NCBI GenBank assembly: GCA_001931905.2
Contig: MSJI02000491.1
Location: 1 to 36,307 of the forward strand
Length of the DNA stretch: 36,307 nucleotides
From: Cladosporium sp. IMV 00045
Lineage: Eukaryota > Ascomycota > Dothideomycetes > Cladosporiales > Cladosporiaceae
Direction of reading: 5' to 3'
In this document: positions 1-9,562 of the stretch, one piece after another
Layout: the number at the start of each line of letters is the position of its first letter
Numbering within the stretch: the first letter of the stretch is position 1
Notes under the pieces: model-generated
What the model saw: the letters and a program-made list of their open reading frames with translations, nothing else
What the model was told of the DNA's origin: nothing
The model's database searches: none
Translations under genes and position numbers: made by a program

Positions 1-1014
1 TGCACGGGAGGGTTGGAGTAGAGAGGGCGGACGAGGATCTTGATCTGAGAGTCGACGCGGGCCTTCTCCTCGGCAGACTCGGTGACGATGGAGAAAGCGC
101 CGACACGCTCGCCGTAGAGACCCTGTGGATTATTTGTTAGCTGATGATTGATGTGCCATTGACATTGCGTGTCAACTTACCATGTTCTTGGCGAAGGACT
201 GGGCAAGGCAGGGCTGGTGGCCCTGCTCAATGAAGTAGCGGAGCGCGAAAGCGTCCTTGTTGGTGTCGCCAGAGGCGAAGCCCTGGTAAGCCATGTCGAA
301 GAAGGGGTAGTGGTTGCCCTCCTTGACGGCATCGCTGATCTGCTTCCACTGCTCCTCAGTGGGGTCGACACCAGTCGGGTTGTGGGCGCAAGCGTGCAGC
401 AAGACGATGCTGCCCTTGGGCATCTTCTTGATGTCCGCAACCATACCATCGAAGTCGAGGCCGATGGTGTCCTTGTTGTAGTAGCGGTACTGCTTGACCT
501 CAAGACCGCAGTCGGTGAAGACGGCCTTGTGGTTGGCCCACGACGGGGTCGGGATGTAGATGGCCTTTGCGCCGGGGTAGTGACGCTCGAGGAAAGCACC
601 GCCTATCCTGAGAGCACCAGTTCCGGAGATGCTCTGAGTGATGACAACGCGGCCCTCGTTGACGGCAGCGCTGTTGGGACCATAGGCGAGGAGAGCGGCG
701 GCCTTGGTGAAGTCAGGCACACCGGTGATGCCGGCGTACTCCTTGTCGAGGTTCTGCTTGACGACCTTCTGCTCAGCCTCTCTGACGGAGGGCAGAACGT
801 AAGGCTTGCCCTTGTCATCGCGGTATGCGCCAACACCGAGGTTGATCTTCTTGGGGTTGGAGTCCTTCTTGAAGGCCTCAGTGATGCCGAGAATGGCGTC
901 GGGAGGGCCCTGGGGCACCTGCGACCAGGCAGAGGCGGCGCGGAGGGACTGCTTGTTGAAGACGGCGCGGGTGTTGGCCGCAGTGGCGCTGCGAAGGGCG
1001 GTCTTGGAGAGCAT
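1..1014 (-). CDS. AAT1: Mitochondrial aspartate aminotransferase, 3'-truncated by window edge
   Basis: PLP-dependent transaminase interconverting aspartate/2-oxoglutarate and oxaloacetate/glutamate (malate-aspartate shuttle, nitrogen metabolism). Exons on the minus strand are 1014-181 and 122-1, with a 58-bp intron (180-123, GTAAGT...CACAG). The first exon encodes 278 residues. The N-terminus is rich in Arg, Ser and Ala without acidic residues up to about residue 35, as expected of a mitochondrial presequence. Visible motifs: HNPTGVDP at 211-218, FFDMAYQG with D240 and Y243 contacting PLP, and SFAKNM with the Schiff-base lysine K276, completed across the intron by GLYGERVG. The ATG at 1014 is the first in frame and gives the presequence. 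The last part of the C-terminal domain lies left of the window. It is divergently arranged with UTP7. The symbol is by family (yeast AAT1, human GOT2); the mitochondrial isoform is inferred from the presequence. Confidence 0.95.
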
Positions 1015-1538
1015 GATGATAAGATCGGTACGTCGGTTGTGAGATGACGGCCAAGAGATATCGGACGGATGGAGAGGGAGAAGGAAGGGAACAGAGAAGG
1101 AAGAGAGGTAGTAGTATTGAGAGCGTCGAGTAAGTGACTGGCTGGTGAGAGTGGAGTCAATGGATAGCGACGGCGTACTGGCGTGCTGTCATTTCTGTCG
1201 CCGTCCCCGGGGGGAAAACAGCAAAGAGCTTGTCCGAGCTCGCTGTGAGACCAATGCTTCAATGTTATCAAAATGAGACAGACCGACAAGCAACGGACAC
1301 CGGCGGGGGGCGGTGCCCTAAGTGAGTGTATTCGCTTCACCTGGATCTTCAGCTTTTCTCAATGGTTCTGATAGCTCAGATCACCTGCAGTCATTTTAGC
1401 CTAATAGAGTCGCCCGGTCCGCGCCGCGCAACCTTTTCTTTAAACAGCAAGTCTACCGACCGCGGTTTTGAACTTTTTGAGTAGGCCGTCTGTGAAAGTC
1501 GCAAAGTTGATCTACTTCTCCGAATTGTGCTAGCAAAG
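1015..1538. promoter_or_regulatory. Shared divergent promoter region of AAT1 and UTP7
   Basis: This 524-bp spacer lies between two divergent starts. The AAT1-proximal half (about 1020-1200) is strongly purine-rich on the plus strand, so the AAT1 leader would be CT-rich, which is common in highly expressed fungal genes. I see no clear TATA box and no third gene. A short G-run sits at about 1208-1214. Confidence 0.5.
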
Positions 1539-3224
1539 ATGGCCGAGATGGAGACGAGCGACCTGGTGAGCGCCAATGGCAATGTCAGAATCCACAAGAG
1601 GAGCATCCGCAAGCCTCCCACCGCCGCCATGAGCCCCGAGGAAGCGGCTGCGAAAAAGAGACAGCAGGAAGCCGACGACCAGTATGGCCGTGGCAAGGCA
1701 ATCCAGACGAAGGGTGTCAAGGACAAGAAGCTGCGTGCGAACCTTCGCGCGCTGGAGGATCGCTACAAGGATGCGACTATGAAGGCCAAGGATGCAGAGA
1801 TTCTGCTTGAGAACTCGTCTGGTTTCTTGCAGCCCGAGAATGAGTTGGAAAAGACGTACAAAGTCCGACAGAGCGATATTGTGAGCGATGTTGGTGTCGA
1901 GACCGCGAAGAAGGGCTTCGAATTGAAGCTGGACGGTCTTGGTCCTTACGTCCACGACTACACACGCAACGGAAAGGACCTGCTGCTCGCGGGACGAAAG
2001 GGACATGTCGCCACTATGGACTGGAGGAGCGGCAAGCTGGGCTGCGAACTGCAGCTGGGTGAGACTATCAGGGATGCGAAGTGGCTGCATAACAACCAGT
2101 ATTTTGCTGTTGCTCAAAAGAAGAACGTCTACATCTACGACCACCGCGGCGTCGAGATCCACAACCTTGACCAGCACGTCGAGGTCACCAACATGGAGTT
2201 CCTGCCTTACCACTTCCTCCTCGCGACAATCGGCAATGCTGGCTGGCTGAAGTGGCAAGACACCAGTACTGGCAAGCTGGTCATGCAAACGGGTACCAAG
2301 CAGGGCACTCCCACAGCTTTCGGACAGAATCCTTGGAACGCCATCCTTCACGTTGGCCACCAGAACGGAACAGTCTCGCTCTGGTCCCCCAATAGCACAA
2401 CTCCTTTGGTCAAAATGCTGTGCCACCGTGGACCCGTACGCTCATTGGCCATGGACAGAGAAGGACGCTACATGGTTTCGACCGGACAAGACTCCAAGAT
2501 GGCAGTCTGGGACGTGCGGAACTTCAAGCCGGTGCACGAGTACTTCTTGCGCCGCCCTGGTTCTAGCGTGTCTATCAGTGACCGCAACCTGGCCGCCGTA
2601 GGCTGGGGTACCCAGACCACCATCTGGCAAGATCTGTTCACCAAGCACAGAGACGACCAAGTCAAGGTCCAGTCCCCTTATATGGCCTGGGGTGGTGAGG
2701 GCCAGACCATTGAGCGCGTGAGATGGTGCCCTTACGAGGATATCCTGGGTATCGGACACAACCAAGGATTTAGCTCCATCATCGTCCCCGGCGCTGGTGA
2801 ACCCAACTTCGACGCTCTCGAGGTCAACCCCTACGAGAACGCCAAGCAGAGACAGGAGGGTGAAGTCAGACAGCTGCTGAACAAGCTTCAGCCAGAGATG
2901 ATCTCTCTCAATCCTGACTTTGTTGGCTCTCTGGACTCTGCCTCAAACCAACAGCGCCAGGCCGAGAAGGACTTGGAGAGGAAGAGTGGAGTTGAGGCTG
3001 AGCGGGAGAGGGTCGAGGACTTGAAGAACCGCGGAAGAGGCAAAAACAGTTCTATCAGAAAGTACATGCGCAAGAAGGGTAACAAGAACGTGGTCGACGA
3101 ACACAGAGCGCGTGTGCAAGAGATGAGGGAGGAGCAAAGAAAGAGGGCGAAGGAGGCGAAAGAGGGCAAGAAAGTGGCTGCACTGGGTCCCGCTCTGGCG
3201 AGGTTCGGCAAGAAAGCTGGATGA
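1539..3224 (+). CDS. UTP7: U3 snoRNP / SSU-processome protein UTP7 (WDR46, BING4 family)
   Basis: Nucleolar WD40 protein of the small-subunit processome, needed for 18S pre-rRNA maturation. It is a single uninterrupted exon of 561 residues. The start is the ATG at 1539, which has a good context (AAAG before ATGG); a GTG further upstream is in frame but is not a eukaryotic start. Layout: a basic N-terminal linker (about 20-100), a WD40 propeller (about 135-365), then the BING4 C-terminal domain (about 380-466), recognisable by VNPYENAK and by LQPEMISLNPDFVGSLD. The tail (about 470-561) is highly basic and charged (RKYMRKKG and Lys/Glu-rich), as expected for rRNA contacts. Length agrees with fungal orthologues. 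The gene is convergent with the tetraspanin-like gene, 139 bp from its stop. Family assignment is firm. Confidence 0.96.
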   Translation: MAEMETSDLVSANGNVRIHKRSIRKPPTAAMSPEEAAAKKRQQEADDQYGRGKAIQTKGVKDKKLRANLRALEDRYKDATMKAKDAEILLENSSGFLQPENELEKTYKVRQSDIVSDVGVETAKKGFELKLDGLGPYVHDYTRNGKDLLLAGRKGHVATMDWRSGKLGCELQLGETIRDAKWLHNNQYFAVAQKKNVYIYDHRGVEIHNLDQHVEVTNMEFLPYHFLLATIGNAGWLKWQDTSTGKLVMQTGTKQGTPTAFGQNPWNAILHVGHQNGTVSLWSPNSTTPLVKMLCHRGPVRSLAMDREGRYMVSTGQDSKMAVWDVRNFKPVHEYFLRRPGSSVSISDRNLAAVGWGTQTTIWQDLFTKHRDDQVKVQSPYMAWGGEGQTIERVRWCPYEDILGIGHNQGFSSIIVPGAGEPNFDALEVNPYENAKQRQEGEVRQLLNKLQPEMISLNPDFVGSLDSASNQQRQAEKDLERKSGVEAERERVEDLKNRGRGKNSSIRKYMRKKGNKNVVDEHRARVQEMREEQRKRAKEAKEGKKVAALGPALARFGKKAG

Positions 3225-3363
3225 ACGACTCCACTCGATTACAACATCGTGCTAGGAATTATTGACCCGTCAGGACCTGCCTCGCCGCGCAATACCGCCT
3301 AGTCTTCCAAATCACAGCACACGGAGACTTCGCATGGGCACATGCTTCCTTGACGCAACCACC

Positions 3364-4500
3364 TCAATCAGCCGTCGAGCTCGCAGCCCATCCATTCTCC
3401 TGCGGCAAAAGCACGCTTCTACGCGACCTCCCGCCTTCGACTGTAGACGCGAGTTCGGAATCACTGTTGAGCCTGCGCACCTCATCCGCCAGGCTGTCAA
3501 CTTCGCCCGCTTCTTCAGCATCGCGGTATTCGATCCGGCGGTGGTGGCTATCTTCTCCCGGCAGCTGGATACCCGACGGCAGCCAGCTGCGACTGCCAGA
3601 CGTGGGAACCATGAGGAACATGACCTGTAATTGTAACACAAGCGTTAGCGTTCTAGATACCCATAATAGAGCATGAAAGCAGTAAAAAGCCTTTCAACCA
3701 TCAAATGCCCCCCTTTTCCCTATCGTCTGCTGGTCTCACGCCTCCACAGTGCGACAAGAAGAAACAAAGTGAGGAAAGCAAGAAGAAAACTCACCATCCA
3801 AGCAAAAACCCCAACCGCAACACCAACCAACATCCCACCCACCACCCTCTCCTCCCCCCTCCACGCCCCAAAACACCCCTGCACCGCCCCACCCTCAAAC
3901 GCCCTCTCACACTCCCTCCCCGACCTCCCCGCGCCCGGAAACGGCCAAGCCATATCAACCGGCGAGCGCAAGCCACAGCAGCGCAACGCGTCCTGAATAG
4001 CACGCACGCCCGCGCTGTCCCGCGCGCGGAACATGCCCTGCCACGTCTCTTGCAGGCCGCAGGTGGAGGGGCGCAGGTGCGTGCCTGCGAGTGTTGCTAG
4101 GGCGGTTGTGTAGATTAGGAGAAGGCGAGAGTGAGATTCAGGATCAAAGTGGCGCGCGCAGGGGTGATGGAGGGGGTGCGTTTGATCAGGGCTGTTGCGC
4201 CGTTGGTGTTGGTGGTGGAAGGGGAGGAGGAGGCTTGCGCGGAGGTTAGAAGGGAGGTGGCGGTTTCGAGAGCGAGGCCGGAGAGGGGTGGGAGGGCTAT
4301 TGCGAGGGCGCCGAGGATGTTGGGGATGGGCAGGGTGAGGTGGTTGGATTTGTGGAGGGCGTAGGCAGCGAGGGTCGTGAGGGAGAGGAGGTACTGGTGG
4401 GGGGGTTTTGTTAGTTGTGTTGTAATCAAGGATGCGACAGAAGTGGATTGCTTACGATTGTGCTGAGGGCCGTTACGAGGGTTCGGGGTTTGAGAGGCAT
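3364..4500 (-). CDS. Fungal tetraspanin-like four-TM membrane protein (4 exons; intron 2 non-canonical)
   Basis: Predicted exons on the minus strand: 4500-4456, 4393-4239, 4191-3795 and 3624-3364, giving 285 residues. Intron 1 (4455-4394, GTAAGC, CTAAC branch, CCAG) and intron 3 (3794-3625, GTGAGT, CTAAC branch, TTACAG) are well formed. Joining the TM2 frame to the TM3 frame needs a -1 frame change between 4239 and 4116. No GT occurs on the minus strand in 4081-4391, so I propose a 47-bp GC-AG intron (4238-4192); a sequencing indel is the alternative. Protein: TM1 near 8-28, TM2 near 38-60, TM3 (RLLLIYTTALATLAG), a large loop with the tetraspanin CCG signature (LRCCGLRSP) and further Cys residues, TM4 (GGMLVGVAVGVFAW), then a polar charged C-tail. 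It resembles ascomycete Tsp3-type proteins rather than Pls1, but the subfamily is uncertain. Function would be membrane organisation. Confidence 0.78.
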
Positions 4501-5687
4501 TTTGACGGTTTGATGTTGGTTGTTGGATGTAGGATGTTCTGTTCGAGTTGGGTGGCAAATGAATTTATCTCCCCCTGTCAAGGTTGATGTTTGGTGGTCA
4601 GGACTGTGAGCTTCACTTCAATATGCAGCGGGTGTCGACCATTCACTTCCAGATCACAAGACGCTTATTTTAGTGATAGACTCGGCGCATGCAGTTAAAG
4701 CACGCGCTCGATAAAAGTGCCGTGCCAATGGATTTTTGTATTCTTGTATCGTTCAGTAATGATGACGTCGATCTGTTTGAGAATAACCAGTGTCTCTTTC
4801 TCGATGGCGAACACAACCCCGAAGATAGCCAGAGTGGGTCGAAAGAGGAAAGCGTAAAGGTGAGTTGGGCAGAGACACGGTGCTCGTCAAGAAAGCAGGC
4901 AAACAGTACAAGTACAGCAATCCTCGTTTCACATGCAAGCTCGAGTCCCCTGCACACCACCTTCAAGCAGCGGGGTAGGCCTTGACACGGAACGCCTTCA
5001 GGGTTAGGTGCGTGAGCAATGAGCAAACGATTGCGACATATTCGAGCAACTGGGGTCAAGCCTTGTAGACAGAGAACACTGTCACACGGGATAGATAGCT
5101 GGGGAGGTGAGATGGGGGTGTTATTTCTGTTGTGTAACTGTAGCTGTGCTGCCGCGAGACGTGGGCGGTTTGCTCCTAGTCGCTGTTGATCTTCCGATGC
5201 TATAGTGATTGGGAGATCTCTGAGTGGCGCGCATGACTTGCGCCATGCATCTTTCCCATGCGGCTTGTCGGTGTTGCAGCTGTGAGGGTGGATGTGTGGT
5301 CCTCGGTGGTTGGCTGTTGTCTATCACTTCTGGTTTTGGTGTGGGTTTCAATCTGTCTTTGTAGAAGGTACCTAGCTGTCGAATGGACTTTGGGAACATT
5401 AATGAGAAAATCGCCCATGAAAAGCTCAAAACAGGCGAGCATGGCGAATCAAACAAAAACCAGCAATTGCGCCTATGCTTTCGAATGCTACACAGATATT
5501 GAATATCGTCAGGAAAACATAGTATACAAAACCTCCCTTATCTCTCTAGGCCCTTTCGGTAGAGAAAACGCCATTTACGCCTCTTTTGCTGATACGGTGG
5601 GAAAAATACGCTACGTGGCGTACCGTATTCGGCAAGACCCCCCATGGACTCTTCCACGGATATGCAAATCGTGTCGTCTCTCTTTTA
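4501..5687. other. Intergenic region with no gene recognised
   Basis: About 1.19 kb between the tetraspanin-like start (4500) and the MNN11-type stop (5688); it must hold the first gene's promoter and the second's 3' UTR. Several open frames of 80-130 codons occur on both strands (for example an ATG frame at 4689-4985 plus). None resembles a known family, none has convincing splice structure, and base use is not coding-like. No tRNA and no repeat seen. Confidence 0.45.
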
Positions 5688-6728
5688 TCAGTTCCTCTCG
5701 CCGTCTCTGAGCTCGCGCCAGCGGGACACCAGAGGTTTCATTTCTTCCTCGCAGCTGCGAGCGGCGTCACGGGCGCAGCCGTGGAAGTTGGCCACGAAAT
5801 CGCCTTCTTGGTACACGCCTATGAATATGTAAGATTAGCCAATGTCTTTGGAAGAACGTCTACTGGTTGCAACGTGTTCAGTCTCACGAAACTCACCTTC
5901 GTTGCTCGCACCCGTATCCCTGGTGTACGAGTTCAAGACCCTTTGCGGCACAAGCGCCAGCTTTGCGAGGATCGTGCCGTGCCATTGCACAATATGCTCC
6001 AGAGCATGACCCTCCGCTTTCTGGAAGTTGTAGCTGCGGTAGAGCGGATCGTACCAAGCGTCCAGGAAGAACTTGGCCCAATCCGTGTTGCGGACGAGCA
6101 AGCTGCCGCCGGCGAGACCATCGTGATCTTGCGAGAGAACAATGTCCACGCGGTCGCCCTTCAAGTGCGAGAATGTCTTGATGACGCTGTCGGGCGGCAC
6201 GACGGGCTTGTCGGTCTGCATCAGGCTTTCCAGCTTGGACGGTGTGAGGACCTTGTCTGAGAGTGGCTCGCGGGTGTTCATGATCAAAGCTGTGGGCGTG
6301 AGGTAGAACACCCACTGGGTGTGCGGGTGGAGGGTGAGAGCGTGTCGCAAAGCGGGAACGGTAGCCCAAGAGTGCGGGACGTTGGGCATCAGATCGTAGT
6401 CGGAGGTGCTGGGGAAGAATGTCTCGTAGCCATGACGCTGAGCATAATCGCGGCGGTTCTCTTTGAGATCGTTTGCGTGGGCGGGGCTGAGGGAGGGATC
6501 GATAGGAGTGACGATCACGACTCTCGAGGTTCCTGGGGCTGGTGTTGTAGACGCTGGAGGTGAAGAGGAAGAGCTGAAGAGATAAATGAGGAAGACGAAG
6601 AGCGCAAATCCGCTGAGGACGTAGGGTAGAAGAGCGCGCAACGAGCGGCGGCGGTGGTATGTTGAAGAGCGCGCCGTGGTATAAGGTTGTGGATTTGAGG
6701 TCTTGCGCGGGTATGGGAACTGCATCAT
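5688..6728 (-). CDS. MNN11: Golgi alpha-1,6-mannosyltransferase subunit, MNN11-type (GT34, GMA12/MNN10 family)
   Basis: Type II Golgi membrane protein, presumed subunit of the mannan polymerase II complex that extends the N-glycan outer chain. Exons on the minus strand are 6728-5897 and 5818-5688, with a 78-bp intron (5896-5819, GTGAGT...ATAG) splitting a Gly codon; product 320 residues. The start is the first ATG of a doublet at 6728; the frame is open further upstream but without an ATG. A short cytosolic tail is followed by a signal-anchor (about 33-51) and a Ser/Pro stem, then the GT34 domain: VIVTPIDPS, KENRRDYAQRHGY, FSHLKGDRVD, SQDHDGLAGGS, SYNFQKAEGHALEHIVQWH, and the end motif EGDFVANFHGC. 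The usual DxD position reads TPT (in YLTPTALIMN), so acidic metal ligands are missing. I believe this is typical of Mnn11-type subunits but cannot check it here. MNN11 is preferred to MNN10 because of its short length. Confidence 0.88.
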
Positions 6729-7357
6729 TGCGGTGCGCTGCGCGTATGAGTGTGTTTGTGCCTGATAGTGGCCAAGCGTATGCAAGTCGTGGTATGTCTG
6801 TCGTCGGCTATGTATGCGCAAGTCCAGTTGTTCTCTTGTTCGTCTCGTTTTCCAGCCTCGTAATCTCAATCAACGTTCCATGGCAGCTCTCGTATTGCTG
6901 TCAGCCTCGATTGTCTTCCAGATGCCGCCAGTCGAGTCAGTGTTTCCTCAGTCTTTTCCCTTCTCCTGCTAATGCTTCCTCTCGCGATGTCCAGAATGCC
7001 TCGCTCTTTGCTGAAGGGCCAAAAGTGGTCGTGATGCTATCTTCTTCGCGAAATTACCGTCTTTCAACGAACGAACAGATAAGCGAGGGGACGCAGGGTG
7101 CAAGGGGAGAAGGTTAGGGTACGGGCCAGACCGTACGTACCTTCGAACGACTTGGGCAAGTATGTTTTTTCGCAGGCGTGCTTCATGTGTGAGACACGCC
7201 ATCGCAACAGACATACTTTTAAAGCAGGCTTACTTCACTCTACCCCAGCTTCCACCTGCAGCGACTTTCTTTCTATCGTCAGGGTAGCAACGTTTTGCCT
7301 CGACCACTGTTCTAAACATTTTTTTAATATCTTTTTCTTTCATATACTGCCACCTTG
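6729..7357. promoter_or_regulatory. Shared divergent promoter region of the MNN11-type gene and GEP3
   Basis: This 629-bp spacer lies between divergent starts. A T-rich tract (about 7318-7340) lies directly upstream of the GEP3 ATG. A few short open frames are present but none is supported. No RNA gene seen. Confidence 0.45.
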
Positions 7358-9472
7358 ATGCTGCCCTCGCTGCGACTCTCGACGCGAGCAGCACGAGCAG
7401 CTACTCCCCAACGATGGATTGAGCGAACCTCTGCCGGCAGCACTCGGCTGCTGTCACTTCCGCCACGATGGATTGAAAGAAACCGCCGTCACTTCAGCCA
7501 AGCGCACATTCGCTGCCAGCATGAAGCAGTATTAGAAGATTCTGCCAGCCCTCCTCCTCCTGCTTCTTCCGATCCCCCCAAGCAACGGACCGAATGGCGA
7601 AAGCTCCCCCTTGTCTGTCCTGGATGTGGAGCTCACAGCCAAACTGTCGATAAAGATGCCGCAGGCTACTATGGCGAGAAGAGACGGAAGCGCGATGCTG
7701 CACAGATCAAGCAGAAAGAGGAGGATGACATATTTGCTCAAGCACTGCAGAGTGGCGCTTTGAAAGACCACGGAGACGAGGTCGTGACAGAAACCAAGCC
7801 CATCGACGAAGATCCGGTTCAGATTTGCGATCGTTGCCATCTCCTCTTGCACAACGGTATCGGATCACCGATCATCCATCCTTCGATGCAGTCGATTCAG
7901 GCAATCATTGAGGAATCGCCACACGAACACAACAACATCTACCACGTCTTAGACGCCGCCGACTTTCCCATGTCGCTAATCCCGAACTTGCAATCTGCTT
8001 TGCACCTGCCTCGTCTACGGACTCAGAATCGCCGATCGAAGAGCAAGAGATACGACAAGGGTGGACGCGTAGCGGAAGTCAGCTTCATCATTACTCGCAG
8101 TGATTTGCTGGCACCGCAAAAAGAGCAGGTCGATAAAATGATGCATTATCTGCAGGAATGCTTAAGAGACGCTCTGGGCAGATCGGGCAGAAATGTTCGC
8201 TTAGGAAATGTTCGATGCGTTTCTTCACAGAGAGGTTGGTGGACGAAGAATGTGAAAGAGGACATTTACAGGCAAGGTGGTGCGGCGTGGATGGTTGGCA
8301 AGGCAAATGTCGGCAAAAGTGCTTTGTTCGAGGTGGTGTTCCCCAAGAACAGAGGGCAGAGGCGGATCGAAGCGCCTCATCTCATGAAAGAGGTACCCAT
8401 GGCGAATTCAGATATGGATGGGGCGAAGTGGGGAAGTGGCGAGGTTGACCCATTTGAAGACCAGTCTTCATCTTCCGCACCGGAGGTCTCGAAGGATGCA
8501 TTTGACGAGGTTGAGACGGCATCCAAGGAGGAGCGGCCTAACGAAGCCCTTGCTGAGGCTGAGACAGCGTTGCAAGAGGAGCAGCCCGAAGAGGACGAAG
8601 ATATCGTGTTGGACGAAGACGAGGACGCCTCACTTCTTCCACCCGCCCAGCCCGAAACAGCATATCCCCACATGCCTCTGGTATCATCCCTACCCGGAAC
8701 GACTGCGTCACCCATACGAGTTCCTTTCGGCCGCGGCAAAGGCGAGCTCATCGATCTTCCTGGCATCCATCGCAGCTCATTCGACGCTCATATCAAGCCC
8801 GAGCACCGCAATGAGCTTGTCATGAAAAGCCGCGTCACTCCGGAGCAGTACACTGTGAAGCCAGGCCAATCTCTCCTCCTCGGCGGCACAATCCGCATAA
8901 CGCCGAAGACTGAAGACTTGATCTTCCTGATGTACCCATTCGTTCCGGCATCTCTCGAGCCGCACGTCACTGCCAACGACAAAGCTATTGCAATTCAGAC
9001 TGGCGTTCGTCCGGAGACTCAAGAGCCGTACAGTGGCACAGTCAGTTCAATTGCCACCGAAGCTGCTAGAAAGAAAATGGCCAGTGCCGGCACCTTCAAG
9101 CTCGAATGGGACGTGACAAGGCGCCGTGCCGGTCCCGTCACAGGCAAATCAGATGGAAATATGAAACCAGAAAACCTGCCTTTCACGGTCTACAGTGCCG
9201 ATTTACTGATTGAAAGTGTCGGATGGGTGGAGCTTGTTGCACAGGTACGCTCAAAGCAAAGAGCAGACGCTTTCAGCGAGGGTCCCAACATACCGGAAGT
9301 GGAGGTTTTCAGTCCAAAGGGCAAATTTGTAGGTATCAGAAGACCGATGAATGCGTGGTTGCTCGGTGGACAACTGAAGAAGCCGGTGCATCAACAGAGA
9401 GCCGGCCGAGACAGACGGTGTCGTATCAAAGGAGAAAGGCCGGCGGTAGGTAATCTGAGGAAGCATTTGTAA
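7358..9472 (+). CDS. GEP3: Mitochondrial circularly permuted GTPase GEP3 (YqeH/NOA1 group)
   Basis: Genetic interactor of prohibitins 3: a mitochondrial GTPase linked to small-subunit mitoribosome assembly. Single exon, 704 residues from the ATG at 7358 (a TTG lies just before it in frame). The N-terminus is an Arg-rich mitochondrial presequence. A YqeH-type zinc module follows: CPGC (C87, C90) and CDRC (C157, C160). The G motifs come in permuted order: G4-like TRSD (about 246-249), G5-like SSQRG (about 289), G1 GKANVGKS (about 314-321), then G3 DLPG (about 466-469). The G4 motif is TRSD rather than NKxD, which may alter base preference. A roughly 100-residue acidic, low-complexity insertion (about 350-435) separates G1 from G3, longer than I would expect in the family. 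Leader T-rich tract at 7318-7340. Confidence 0.93.
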   Translation: MLPSLRLSTRAARAATPQRWIERTSAGSTRLLSLPPRWIERNRRHFSQAHIRCQHEAVLEDSASPPPPASSDPPKQRTEWRKLPLVCPGCGAHSQTVDKDAAGYYGEKRRKRDAAQIKQKEEDDIFAQALQSGALKDHGDEVVTETKPIDEDPVQICDRCHLLLHNGIGSPIIHPSMQSIQAIIEESPHEHNNIYHVLDAADFPMSLIPNLQSALHLPRLRTQNRRSKSKRYDKGGRVAEVSFIITRSDLLAPQKEQVDKMMHYLQECLRDALGRSGRNVRLGNVRCVSSQRGWWTKNVKEDIYRQGGAAWMVGKANVGKSALFEVVFPKNRGQRRIEAPHLMKEVPMANSDMDGAKWGSGEVDPFEDQSSSSAPEVSKDAFDEVETASKEERPNEALAEAETALQEEQPEEDEDIVLDEDEDASLLPPAQPETAYPHMPLVSSLPGTTASPIRVPFGRGKGELIDLPGIHRSSFDAHIKPEHRNELVMKSRVTPEQYTVKPGQSLLLGGTIRITPKTEDLIFLMYPFVPASLEPHVTANDKAIAIQTGVRPETQEPYSGTVSSIATEAARKKMASAGTFKLEWDVTRRRAGPVTGKSDGNMKPENLPFTVYSADLLIESVGWVELVAQVRSKQRADAFSEGPNIPEVEVFSPKGKFVGIRRPMNAWLLGGQLKKPVHQQRAGRDRRCRIKGERPAVGNLRKHL

Positions 9473-9562
9473 AAGTAAAGACTTGTAAGATACTATGGAT
9501 GCGCGCTTGAACGATACATAATGATACAACTACACGGCAGAAAGCAAGCAGAAATCAGTGCT

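Noticed and set aside
169..1047. A 292-codon open frame on the plus strand
   Set aside because: Antisense shadow of the aspartate aminotransferase exon; no ATG-led protein of any known type.
1530..2426. A 298-codon minus-strand open frame
   Set aside because: Lies wholly inside UTP7 on the opposite strand; a by-product of its codon use.
4689..4985. An ATG-led 98-codon plus-strand frame with an internal GTGAGT
   Set aside because: No acceptor partner producing a longer product, no family resemblance, and isolated in intergenic DNA.
5586..6260. A 224-codon plus-strand open frame
   Set aside because: Antisense to the MNN11-type gene and runs across its intron.
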